A DNA stretch of 64,000 nt from Methanobacterium petrolearium. Lineage in GTDB: Archaea > Methanobacteriota > Methanobacteria > Methanobacteriales > Methanobacteriaceae. The position numbers and the translations under genes are program-made. The first letter of the stretch is position 1, and every line of letters begins with the position of its first letter. Location: NCBI RefSeq assembly GCF_017873625.1, contig NZ_JAGGKL010000001.1:363209-427208 (forward strand), read 5' to 3'. The notes under the pieces are model-generated. The model saw nothing but the letters and a program-made list of their open reading frames with translations. It was not told the DNA's origin and did not search any database. This document shows, piece after piece, positions 1 to 8,200 of this stretch.

Positions 1-151
1 ATCCTCTTATTTAAGGAAAATAGGGAAAAATCCCCCTGGAACCTAATTTCGGAAGGATTAACTCATAAAGGATTAATCCTAATTTCAGATTGATTACCAA
101 ATTCAAAAATTTGCCAAGAAATGTCCTAGTTAAAGTGTATCTATGGGCTGT

Positions 152-532
152 CTAATCATGCAAACCAGCAAGGGCACGGATAAGAGAACTCTGAGTGATA
201 AGACCAACTAAATTCCCATTCTCAACTACTGGGATCCTTTGATAACCTTTTTCTGCCATGATCTTGGTGATATTCATGATAGGGGTGCTTTTCTCCGCTA
301 CTTCAGGATCTTTACTCATCAAATCACCCACTTTAAGACCAAGAGTTTCCCCACCAGCTAGGAGAATGTCACGATGAGTGATTATTCCAACCAACTCGCT
401 TTCATCCACCACAGGCAAACCTCCTACATTGCAACGCATCATCTTAAGCTTGGCTGCTGCCACCAGGTCATCAGGGGAGGTCACATACACTTCTTGGATC
501 ATGATATCTTGGGCATGCAATTTTTTTATCAT
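152..532 (-). CDS. CBS-domain pair protein
   Basis: The 126-residue product consists almost entirely of two CBS domains (about residues 5-60 and 70-125). Each shows the typical layout of an 'AQDIM' or 'VGDLMSKDP' entry followed by a 'GGLPVVDESELVGIITHRDIL' or 'RIPVVENGNLVGLITQSSL' type strand-helix block. CBS pairs usually bind adenine nucleotides (AMP, ATP, SAM) and act as energy or metabolite sensors. There is no attached catalytic or DNA-binding domain, so the partner is unknown. It is divergent from thiC with only about 50 bases between the starts. No strong ribosome site precedes the ATG, so the message may be leaderless. Family assignment is firm; the role is not. Confidence 0.9.
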   Translation of the reverse strand: MIKKLHAQDIMIQEVYVTSPDDLVAAAKLKMMRCNVGGLPVVDESELVGIITHRDILLAGGETLGLKVGDLMSKDPEVAEKSTPIMNITKIMAEKGYQRIPVVENGNLVGLITQSSLIRALAGLHD

Positions 533-580
533 AATATTTAATTCTCAACTACTTACTATATTAAAACGAGGGTGAAAAAA

Positions 581-1855
581 GTGACTCAGTTGTACCAGGC
601 TGGCAAAGGCCAGACCACAGACGAAATGCGAAAAATAGCCGAAAATGAAGGCATAAACGTTCAAAAACTCACACGTCGAGTTGCTAAAGGTCATGTGGTG
701 ATTCCCGCCAATAAAAACCGGAACACCAAACCCTGTGGCATAGGACGGGGACTCAGCACCAAGATCAACGCCAATTTGGGTTCTTCCCCTGAACTGGAAA
801 AAGTGGAGTTGGAAATAGAAAAAGCACAAATAGCAGTACGATATGGTGCTGATGCAGTTATGGACCTTTCCACCGGTTCTAATTTCAGAGAAGTTCGAAA
901 TGGGATTATTAAATCTACCAATGTGCCATTAGGAACAGTACCCATATACCAAGCAGGGATCATTGCTGCGAAAAAGCGTGGTGCAGTAGTTAACATGGAA
1001 GAAGATGACATGTTCCAGGCTATTGAAGAACAGGCCAAGGAAGGTGTTGATTTTATGACGATCCACAGTGGAATTACTCTGGATACTGTCCAGAAAGTTA
1101 AAAACTCTGAAAGGATAATGGGTGTGGTAAGTAGGGGTGGTGCTTTCCTTGCTGCCTGGATACTCCACAACCAGGAAGAAAATCCATTATACAAAAATTA
1201 TGACTACCTACTGGAAATCGCCAGGGAGCACGATGTAACCATTTCCCTGGGAGATGGTCTAAGACCAGGATGTTTGGCTGATGCTTCTGACATACCCCAG
1301 ATAAGTGAGCTAATAATCCTGGGAGATCTGGTAAAAAGAGCTAAAAATGCGGGAGTGCAGGTTATGGTGGAAGGTCCTGGACATGTACCCCTAAACCAGG
1401 TTGAAGCCAACATGCAGATTCAAAAAACAGTGTGCAAAGGAGCACCATTCTATGTACTGGGACCTATAGTAACTGATCTGGCACCAGGATACGATCATAT
1501 AACTTCGGCTATTGGTGGGGCATTAGCAGCAACAGCGGGAGCAGATTTCCTTTGTTACGTTACCCCTGCAGAACACCTATCCATACCAGGATTGCAGGAA
1601 GTTAAAGAAGGAGTAATCGCCTCAAAAATAGCTGCACAGGCAGCTGATGTTGCTAAAGGTCATAAAGGTGCTTGGACTAAAGAATTAGAAATGGCCAGAG
1701 CAAGAAAAGAATTTGACTGGGAAAAACAATACCAACTGGCATTTGATCCTGACAAACCTAGAAAATGTCGTGAAAGGAGACCAACAGCTCGGAATGACAT
1801 GTGTACTATGTGCGGAGAATTTTGTGCCCTTAGGATGGTACGAGATAACATGTAA
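581..1855 (+). CDS. thiC: phosphomethylpyrimidine synthase ThiC
   Basis: ThiC is the radical-SAM enzyme that rearranges aminoimidazole ribotide into HMP-phosphate, the pyrimidine half of thiamine. The whole family fold is recognisable, for example 'YGADAVMDLSTG' near residue 85 and 'EGPGHVPLNQ' near 265. The C-terminal cluster site is CTMCGEFC, the CX2CX4C arrangement typical of ThiC. The reading frame is open from a GTG at 572, but I prefer the GTG at 581: it follows GAGGGTG (568-574) at normal spacing and gives the usual VTQ/MTQ N-terminus. The resulting length, about 424 residues, fits the archaeal form. I saw no thiamine riboswitch in the short leader. Confidence 0.95.
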   Translation: MTQLYQAGKGQTTDEMRKIAENEGINVQKLTRRVAKGHVVIPANKNRNTKPCGIGRGLSTKINANLGSSPELEKVELEIEKAQIAVRYGADAVMDLSTGSNFREVRNGIIKSTNVPLGTVPIYQAGIIAAKKRGAVVNMEEDDMFQAIEEQAKEGVDFMTIHSGITLDTVQKVKNSERIMGVVSRGGAFLAAWILHNQEENPLYKNYDYLLEIAREHDVTISLGDGLRPGCLADASDIPQISELIILGDLVKRAKNAGVQVMVEGPGHVPLNQVEANMQIQKTVCKGAPFYVLGPIVTDLAPGYDHITSAIGGALAATAGADFLCYVTPAEHLSIPGLQEVKEGVIASKIAAQAADVAKGHKGAWTKELEMARARKEFDWEKQYQLAFDPDKPRKCRERRPTARNDMCTMCGEFCALRMVRDNM

Positions 1856-2052
1856 GTGGCTTTAGTGGTTATAGGATGGTATTCCTTTGCTTTGCAGATA
1901 TAATTCAGTTCAAATTAAATACAATGTTTGACATAAATAGAAAAGCTTAAAAAAAATTCAGTTTTTTATTAAGAAAATAAATAACTGATAACTAATTAGG
2001 TATGATCTTTGGATTGTATTAAAAACATGATATTGTCAAGGAGAAAATAAAA

Positions 2053-2331
2053 ATGCCAATGCAACACGTTGAAGGTCAAAAAAAGGGTCCTGTGGTTCTT
2101 TATGCTTTAAGTACTTGCGGATGGTGTAAAAAAACCCGAATGCTTCTGGAGGAAATTGAGGCAGAGTATGATTACATCTATGTTGATCTTCTTGAGGGTG
2201 ATGAAAGACAGGAGATAATTGAACAAGTGAAAAAATGGAATCCACAACTGTCCTTCCCGACCCTGGTGATAAATAACAAAGAGTGCATTGTGGGATTCGA
2301 TGAAGATAAGATCAGGGAGAATCTGGAATGA
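2053..2331 (+). CDS. glutaredoxin-like thiol-disulfide protein
   Basis: This 92-residue protein has the thioredoxin fold of small glutaredoxins. The redox site is CGWC near residue 23, and 'FPTLVINNK' supplies the cis-proline (TxxPTL-like) loop, followed by a 'CIVGFDEDKI' tail. It should shuttle electrons to disulfide substrates. The stop overlaps the start of the next gene by four bases (ATGA), so the two are translationally coupled. The downstream gene is a ferredoxin:disulfide reductase, which makes this protein its likely electron acceptor rather than glutathione, since methanogens generally lack glutathione. The start follows AAGGAG at about 2039. Confidence 0.88.
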   Translation: MPMQHVEGQKKGPVVLYALSTCGWCKKTRMLLEEIEAEYDYIYVDLLEGDERQEIIEQVKKWNPQLSFPTLVINNKECIVGFDEDKIRENLE

Positions 2332-2837
2332 CTATGTCTGGTGTTTCAAAAGAAGAAGTAAACCATTTTCACGAGAAGTTGAAGCAGGAAGCAGAAGCTG
2401 CTGGTTACCATCTTAATCCTGACGAAGCATTCACCAAAGAACTTGTGGAAAGCATCCTTATAAACAAAAATCGTTATGGGTACGGTGCTTGCCCTTGTCG
2501 TTTAGCCTCTGGCATTAAAGAGGAAGACTTAGATCTGATCTGTCCATGTGACTATCGTGACCCTGATCTGGACGAATTTGGAGCATGTTACTGTGGACTT
2601 TATATCTCTGGTGAAGTATCACGTGGTGAAAAAGAATTAACTTCCATACCTGAAAGAAGACCCGGACCAGAACAACGTACCAAATTTGATGAAAATTCTC
2701 ATAAACGAACAATAACTGATCTTCCTCTGCCAGTGTGGAGGTGTAGGGTTTGTGGATATTTATGTGCCAGAGAAGATCCCCCTGAAACATGTCCCATCTG
2801 TAAAGTTGGGAAAGAACGATTTGAAAGATTTTTATAA
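2328..2837 (+). CDS. ferredoxin:disulfide reductase catalytic subunit fused to rubredoxin
   Basis: Residues 1-110 match the catalytic chain of ferredoxin:thioredoxin reductase. The cluster and disulfide cysteines appear as CPC, CPC and CYC in the block near residues 50-85, where plant enzymes have CPC, CPC and CHC. The C-terminus carries a rubredoxin-like knuckle pair (CRVCGY near 139 and CPICK near 155). The enzyme would take electrons from ferredoxin and reduce the neighbouring glutaredoxin-like protein. Methanogen relatives are described as ferredoxin:disulfide reductases that serve thioredoxin-like partners such as NrdH. The His to Tyr change in the last motif and the rubredoxin fusion both differ from the chloroplast enzyme. 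The gene overlaps the preceding stop by four bases. Confidence 0.88.
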   Translation: MTMSGVSKEEVNHFHEKLKQEAEAAGYHLNPDEAFTKELVESILINKNRYGYGACPCRLASGIKEEDLDLICPCDYRDPDLDEFGACYCGLYISGEVSRGEKELTSIPERRPGPEQRTKFDENSHKRTITDLPLPVWRCRVCGYLCAREDPPETCPICKVGKERFERFL

Positions 2838-2841
2838 GGAT

Positions 2842-2863
2842 ATACTGTAATAAATATCAGTAT
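2842..2863 (+). terminator. putative terminator dyad after the glutaredoxin/FDR pair
   Basis: Just past the stop there is a dyad, ATACTG (2842-2847) and CAGTAT (2858-2863), with a 10-base loop. A pyrimidine-rich stretch of T and C follows. This would suit termination, although archaea mainly use T-tracts and the stem is short. Confidence 0.35.
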
Positions 2864-3125
2864 CTTCTATTTCTTTTAAGTTAAATTGGTATTTAAATAT
2901 TTATCCTGTGATTATGATGGATGGATTGTTCCATCTCCATAAAAAGGGGTTTCTTGGTTTAGTAAAGATCATTTTATAATCTTTAAAATGGAAATATTTA
3001 TTATCAACAACAATCATATACAGTGTCGGTTAAGTAGATCACTACATATTAATAAAGTAATAACAAAACAAGAATAAGAACTTAAAAAAATACTCCCCTA
3101 AAACAACTAAGAAGGTGGAAGTCAA

Positions 3126-3980
3126 ATGGATTATATGTTTGAATTGTATGAGCAAGTTAAGGATGATATGAAATTTTTTATAGCCTCTGATGTAAGGGCA
3201 AAGATATTGATTAGTTTAAGGAGTGGATCTAAGAATTTAGCTGATTTACGTAAGGAAATTCATCTTAGTTCATCTACTATTCTACACGGAATGAACCAAT
3301 TGGAACAGAAAAGTTTTATTTTCCGGGACTCAGGAAATTACTCCCTATCTCAAACAGGCGAAGTTGTAGCCAACAAATTAATTGATGTAATGCGTTCCTT
3401 CTATTCCCTGAACCTCTGCGAGGGATTGTTCTTGAACCATGATATTAGTTGCATCCCTCCGGAACTGTTTAAGGATATTGGATGTCTGGAAAAATCATTT
3501 ATTGTAAAATCTACCAGCACCAATATTATGAGGCCTCAAGAGGTTTTATCAGAATTTTTAGCCAAAAGTAAAAACTTTAAACAGCTCACTTCAGTATATA
3601 ATCCATCTAGTGTTCAAATTTTCCTGGAAACCCTGGAAAAAGGGGGCAAAGTTCAGCTTATAATGACTGAAGGAATTATTGATAAACTGGTGGAAACTGC
3701 TGGAGAAGAGAAGCTGGAAAAATGGATCAAAGACGGAAGTTTACAGTTAATGAAAATAGATGAGGAAGTGAAGATATCATTAACCACCGGTGATAATTTC
3801 ATTGCCCTGGGATTGTTTTCAACTGATGGAGCATATGACCTGAATATTTCTCTAATAAGCCGTGGTGAAGAAGCTATTTCATGGGGAAACAGATTATTTG
3901 ATTATTACTTTCAAATAGCCACTCCTGTGATGTTCGAAGTCCGTGAGATTCAGGATGAAGTAATGGTCCGAGGAAAATAG
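3126..3980 (+). CDS. winged-helix regulator with FilR1-type (DUF1724) domain
   Basis: The N-terminal 85 residues form a winged helix ('LADLRKEIHLSSSTILHGMNQLEQKSFI'-like recognition region, then 'GNYSLSQTGEVVANKL'). The remaining 200 residues match the DUF1724 / FilR1 middle domain found in many methanogen regulators. FilR1 in Methanosaeta belongs to a system that controls methanogenesis and cell form, but Methanobacteriales carry several paralogs whose targets are unknown. The ATG follows AAGGTGGA at 3111-3118. The next gene is a sensor protein with a receiver domain on the same strand, though 320 bases separate them, so a functional link is only possible. Confidence 0.85.
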   Translation: MDYMFELYEQVKDDMKFFIASDVRAKILISLRSGSKNLADLRKEIHLSSSTILHGMNQLEQKSFIFRDSGNYSLSQTGEVVANKLIDVMRSFYSLNLCEGLFLNHDISCIPPELFKDIGCLEKSFIVKSTSTNIMRPQEVLSEFLAKSKNFKQLTSVYNPSSVQIFLETLEKGGKVQLIMTEGIIDKLVETAGEEKLEKWIKDGSLQLMKIDEEVKISLTTGDNFIALGLFSTDGAYDLNISLISRGEEAISWGNRLFDYYFQIATPVMFEVREIQDEVMVRGK

Positions 3981-4300
3981 AAGCATCTCTTTTTTTTTTA
4001 CTAGTTGCTACTTTATTTTTTTTAATTTCAATTATTTTTTCCACTAAAACGATTTTTTCTCAAAGTTTCTTCCCTAAAACAAATTTTAAGTATTTTAGGA
4101 AATTTTTTCCTGAAAATAAGATTTATTTTTCAAAAAAGATATCAAAATGACTGTTAATAATATTTTTTGAATACAAAATAGTTAATTTAAAGGTTAATAA
4201 GCTTAAAGGTTAATGGGCTGAAATTATAAATTAAGTATAAATTGACATAGATCAATACCACTTACATACAGAATAAATAAATAATACTTTGTGGGATGTT
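3981..4300. other. intergenic, AT-rich, with a direct repeat
   Basis: About 320 bases without a gene. A T-rich run directly after the regulator stop is probably its terminator. A short direct repeat, TTTAAAGGTTAAT (4186-4198) and CTTAAAGGTTAAT (4202-4214), lies 16 bases apart upstream of the sensor gene. TATA-like stretches such as 'ATTATAAATT' (about 4222) could form its promoter. I see no RNA gene. Confidence 0.4.
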
Positions 4301-5719
4301 ATGGTGGAAGATATAAGAGTTCTAATATTAGAGGATGTGCCACTGGACGCTGAATTAATAGAAACCCAGCTGAAAAGAGAGAATATTCAGTTTAAATCTA
4401 AGATCGTGGAAAAAGAAGAAGATTATCGCAGAGAACTGGCTGAATTCCAGCCCAGCATAATTCTGGCAGATCATTCACTACCACAGTTCGATGGTATCAC
4501 TGCCATGAACATTGCCCGAGAAATCTCACCAAACACACCATTCATTTTTGTCAGTGGCAAAATAGGCGAAGATTTCGCTGTTGAAATGCTTAAAGAAGGA
4601 GCAACTGATTACGTTCTAAAAAATAATCTAACAAAATTACCTCACGCAGTAAAAAGGGCGTTAAAAGAAGCAAAAGAAAAAATGGAAAAACAATCTGCTG
4701 AAGAAGCTCTTAAGGAACGTGAAGAGAAATACAGAAATCTTTTCGAATATTTCCCTAATTATGTGGTCGTTTTGGGATTGGATGGGAGAATAATGGATCT
4801 TAACCATGCAGCGGCAAAATTCAGCCCTTTATCTAGGGAGGATACTGTGGGCATGTATTTCACAGACCTACAGTCAATAACTGGGCAAGATTCATCATTT
4901 TATCAGGAACTATTTTCAAAATTCCTGGAAGGAGAAGAGATTGGGGCATTTGAATCTCATTTAACATCAAGAGAAGGAGAAATACGTTTAATGGAAGTAT
5001 ATCCTGCACCATTATACAAAAATAGCCAATTATATGCCATACAAATCATAGCTCAGGACATCACTGAACGTAAAAAGGCAGAAACAGAAATTACTGCATC
5101 TTTAGAAGAAAAAGAAATGCTTCTGGGTGAGATTAATAGCAGGGTTAGGAATTACATGAACATCATATCCAGTTTACTGGAACTTCAATCGGTTTTTATG
5201 AATGATGAAGGGAATCGCGAAGTCCTGAAGGATAACAAGAATCGAGTCAAATCAATGCTGTTTATACACGATGGGTTTTCCCAGTCCGATGATTTCGCCC
5301 TCATTGATTTTTCTCAGTACATAAAAAAATTAATAGAACTCATTACTAGCTCTTACAATGTGGATACTGAAAGAATTAAAGTTAAGTCTAATACCGAAGG
5401 TTTAATACTTGACATTGATGCTGCCATTCCCTGTGGGCTTATTATCAATGAACTGTTAACAAATGCAGTAAAACACGCTTTCCCTGGAAATAAAAAAGGG
5501 GAAGTTTTGGTGGAATTCGGGCTTGATAATCAGGAAAACAATGTTTTAATAGTTAAGGATAATGGGGTAGGCATTCCTGATGATATTAACTTTAAAGAAA
5601 GTGGAACAATGGGATTTCAACTGGTGAATACTCTGGTAAATCAGTTGAATGGTAGTGTAATCCTGTCTAGAGGTAAAGGAACTACTTTCCAGATTATATG
5701 GTCTGAATCAGGATATTAA
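4301..5719 (+). CDS. REC-PAS-histidine-kinase-like sensor lacking the phospho-acceptor His
   Basis: Residues 1-120 form a receiver domain with the phosphorylatable Asp57 (LADHSLP) and the conserved 'FVSGK' and 'KEGATDYVLK' blocks. Residues about 143-265 are a PAS domain ending in 'AQDITERKKAE'. The C-terminus is a HisKA_2-type kinase with an intact ATP-binding part: N box 'LIINELLTNAVKHAFP', G1 'DNGVGIPDD' and 'GTTFQIIW'. In the dimerisation helix, where relatives read E-I-H-H-R-V-K-N, this protein reads EINSRVRN: Asn279-Ser280 replace both histidines. Autophosphorylation by the usual route therefore looks impossible. The frame is open from a TTG at 4289; the ATG at 4301 gives the normal receiver start. 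Confidence 0.9.
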   Translation: MVEDIRVLILEDVPLDAELIETQLKRENIQFKSKIVEKEEDYRRELAEFQPSIILADHSLPQFDGITAMNIAREISPNTPFIFVSGKIGEDFAVEMLKEGATDYVLKNNLTKLPHAVKRALKEAKEKMEKQSAEEALKEREEKYRNLFEYFPNYVVVLGLDGRIMDLNHAAAKFSPLSREDTVGMYFTDLQSITGQDSSFYQELFSKFLEGEEIGAFESHLTSREGEIRLMEVYPAPLYKNSQLYAIQIIAQDITERKKAETEITASLEEKEMLLGEINSRVRNYMNIISSLLELQSVFMNDEGNREVLKDNKNRVKSMLFIHDGFSQSDDFALIDFSQYIKKLIELITSSYNVDTERIKVKSNTEGLILDIDAAIPCGLIINELLTNAVKHAFPGNKKGEVLVEFGLDNQENNVLIVKDNGVGIPDDINFKESGTMGFQLVNTLVNQLNGSVILSRGKGTTFQIIWSESGY

Positions 5720-5991
5720 GTTTTCAAAAGGACTAAATTTCCTTTTCATTTCTAATTTTCCTTTCATTTATCTATTTTAACTTTAACTTCCATATTTTCA
5801 ATCTGCAGTGCTACTATCAAATTCTGAATCCTTTTCCTTTTGTATAGGTTTAGTAGGTAAGTTTTAGTAAGTAAGCGAATTTAATAAATTTAATATTAGG
5901 TGGATTGTAAATTTTTAGTGTTAAAAAGTTAAGGATAAAAAGCTTTTAAAAATGTTTATAAAACTGGGATGACTGTAAAGGTGATATTCCA

Positions 5992-7665
5992 ATGCTTTAC
6001 CATGAATTAGTAAGAGTTTATCAAGATCTGGATTCTACAACCAAACGTTTAGAAAAAACTGCTATTTTGGCCGATTTTTTAGGTAAAGTTGGGGATGAAG
6101 AACCAGAACTTTTATCGGTAGTTACTTTACTTTGCATGGGCCGAATTTTCCCTACTTGGAGTGAAGAAGAACTGGGAATAGGGGCTAAACTTCTCATGAA
6201 AGCCATTTCCATGGCAGTTGGAGTTTCTCCTGAAGATGTGGAGAATCAAATGAGGGAAACCGGGGATGTTGGTTTGGCTGCAGAAGAACTTTACCAGAAA
6301 AAAAGCCAGGTGACCCTGTTTTCTCGACCCATCACCATAGAGAAGGTATATCAAAATCTAATGAAAATGGCAACTATTTCAGGAAACCGTGCTCAATTCA
6401 AAAAAATAGATTTTTTAATGGAGCTTTTATCTTCCGCATCTCCCACTGAAGCAAAATATCTCACCAGAACAGTTTTAGAAGAACTCAGGGTGGGAGTAGG
6501 AGAAGGAACCATTAGAGATGCAATTTCCCAAGCCTTTAAAATACCACAGGAAGTAACTGAAAGGGCCCACATGCTCACCAACGACATGGGTCTGGTGGCA
6601 GAGGTTGCCCGAATGCAAGGAGAAGAGGGGTTGCGTAAATTAACCTTAAAACCGGGAAAACCCGTAAAACCCATGTTGGCTCAACTTTCCCCAGGAATAA
6701 AGACAAGTGTGGAGGAAATGGGATGGGCTATTTGTGAAACCAAATATGATGGAATACGGGTCCAAATACATCGACATGGTGAGAAGATTGATGTTTTCAC
6801 TCGAAGACTGGAAAACGTTTCTGAAGCACTTCCAGAAATTGCTGATTATGTTGAAAAATCACTTCCACATGAAGATTTCATTGTAGAAGGGGAAATAATT
6901 GCCAGTCGTGATGGAAAACCCATATCTTTCCAGTACATGTTGCAAAGAGTTAGAAGAAAGTATGATGTTGAACAGATGATTTCAAAAGTCCCTTTAACTC
7001 TTTATCTCTTTGACGTACTTTACTATAAGAGGCCAGTTCTGGATGAACCGCTTAAAAAAAGGAGAAAAATATTAGAATCAATAGTTAAACCTTACCCTGG
7101 CAAATTGGAACTTTCAAGACAGGTTAAAGTTACTCCTGAGGAAATTGAGATGGCCACTGACCTTTTTGAAGCATCCATTACAGGTGGTCATGAGGGAATC
7201 ATGATCAAGGACCCACATGCTCCTTACATGCCAGGTATAAGGGGTAAAAAAATGCTTAAACTGAAAGCAGAACCGGAAACTCTGGATCTGGTAGTGGTGG
7301 GTGGAACCTACGGAAAGGGTAAACGGGCCCATCTAATTGGTTCTTACTTAATGGCTCTCCAGGATGAAAATGGCCAACTCCTAACCCTGGCTTATGCTGC
7401 TACCGGGCTGGATGATCAAACACTACTGGAACTTTCTGAGATGGTAGAACCTCTTATCATAAGTAAAAAAGGGAGAGAAGTTAAAATTGAACCTTCAGTA
7501 GTTCTGGAGATAGCTTTCAGTGAGATAGTGGAAAGTCCTGAATCTGAAACCGGATATTCTCTACGTTTCCCAGTTGTTAAAAGGATTAGGAGCGATCGAG
7601 GACTGGATGAAATCGATACTCTGGAAAGAATTCAATCTATATTTAAAAACTCTCAGAAAAGCTGA
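5992..7665 (+). CDS. lig: ATP-dependent DNA ligase
   Basis: This 557-residue protein is the archaeal replicative DNA ligase, which seals nicks after Okazaki-fragment maturation and repair. The adenylated lysine lies in ETKYDGIR near residue 252. Other nucleotidyltransferase motifs are 'FIVEGEI' (about 298), 'HEGIMIKD' (about 400) and 'KMLKLKAE' (about 420). An N-terminal DNA-binding domain of about 220 residues and a C-terminal OB fold complete the normal architecture. A TATA-like 'TTTATAAAAC' (about 5953-5962) lies 30-40 bases before the ATG, and GGTGAT (5981-5986) is the ribosome site, so the leader is very short. Confidence 0.96.
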   Translation: MLYHELVRVYQDLDSTTKRLEKTAILADFLGKVGDEEPELLSVVTLLCMGRIFPTWSEEELGIGAKLLMKAISMAVGVSPEDVENQMRETGDVGLAAEELYQKKSQVTLFSRPITIEKVYQNLMKMATISGNRAQFKKIDFLMELLSSASPTEAKYLTRTVLEELRVGVGEGTIRDAISQAFKIPQEVTERAHMLTNDMGLVAEVARMQGEEGLRKLTLKPGKPVKPMLAQLSPGIKTSVEEMGWAICETKYDGIRVQIHRHGEKIDVFTRRLENVSEALPEIADYVEKSLPHEDFIVEGEIIASRDGKPISFQYMLQRVRRKYDVEQMISKVPLTLYLFDVLYYKRPVLDEPLKKRRKILESIVKPYPGKLELSRQVKVTPEEIEMATDLFEASITGGHEGIMIKDPHAPYMPGIRGKKMLKLKAEPETLDLVVVGGTYGKGKRAHLIGSYLMALQDENGQLLTLAYAATGLDDQTLLELSEMVEPLIISKKGREVKIEPSVVLEIAFSEIVESPESETGYSLRFPVVKRIRSDRGLDEIDTLERIQSIFKNSQKS

Positions 7666-7764
7666 ATTGGCAATATATTTTTTCCTTTTTTTCTGATATA
7701 GACCAAATCAGTTAATACAATATATATTAATAGTATTATTTATACTAGTAATATTGTGGTTATT

Positions 7765-8157
7765 ATGGAAGATGAGAAGATATTTAGATTGGCTTTATTT
7801 ACTACTATTTTTGGTTTAGTGGGGATGATGTTATCTGCAGGTTATATTACTCCTCAAAAAGTTGAAATTAAGGATATAAATCGCGGCATGCTTGATAAAG
7901 AGGTTTCAGTTGAGGGGTTAGTGACAGATGTAAGCAAATCCCGGAATGGTGAAACATATTTTTTGGAGTTGATGGATGGAACTGGGAAAATTAAGCTGGT
8001 AATCTTCGATAGTGCAGCGTCTGAAATACAAAAAACTAGTGTTAACATTGAAAACTTTTCTAAAAAGCGTATAAGGGCTGTTGGCACAGTTACAGAATAC
8101 AAGGGTAGTCTGGAGGTGATACTGAAAGATGCCAGTTCCCTGAAAGTACTTGTGTAA
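7765..8157 (+). CDS. membrane-anchored OB-fold protein
   Basis: The product begins with one transmembrane helix (about residues 8-28, 'ALFTTIFGLVGMMLSAGY'). An OB fold of roughly 90 residues follows ('VSVEGLVTDVSKSRNGETYF' then 'GKIKLVIFD' and 'KRIRAVGTVTEYKGSLEVIL'), resembling tRNA_anti / single-strand-binding folds. The anchored topology is more consistent with an outward-facing or membrane-proximal role than with replication. The frame is open from a GTG at 7756; the ATG at 7765 lies about 25 bases from the TATA-like TTTATAC near 7740, so a leaderless start is likely. It sits 100 bases after DNA ligase. The function is unknown. Confidence 0.75.
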   Translation: MEDEKIFRLALFTTIFGLVGMMLSAGYITPQKVEIKDINRGMLDKEVSVEGLVTDVSKSRNGETYFLELMDGTGKIKLVIFDSAASEIQKTSVNIENFSKKRIRAVGTVTEYKGSLEVILKDASSLKVLV

Positions 8158-8200
8158 TCAGTAGTAATGATTTAATTTTCATTGTCCGGTGATAAAAATC

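Noticed and set aside
691..1194. Long antisense frames opposite thiC
   Set aside because: They mirror codon bias of thiC, lack ribosome sites and match no family.
1856..2052. Search for a riboswitch or small gene between thiC and the glutaredoxin gene
   Set aside because: Only AT-rich text with a possible promoter was seen; no conserved aptamer-like structure.
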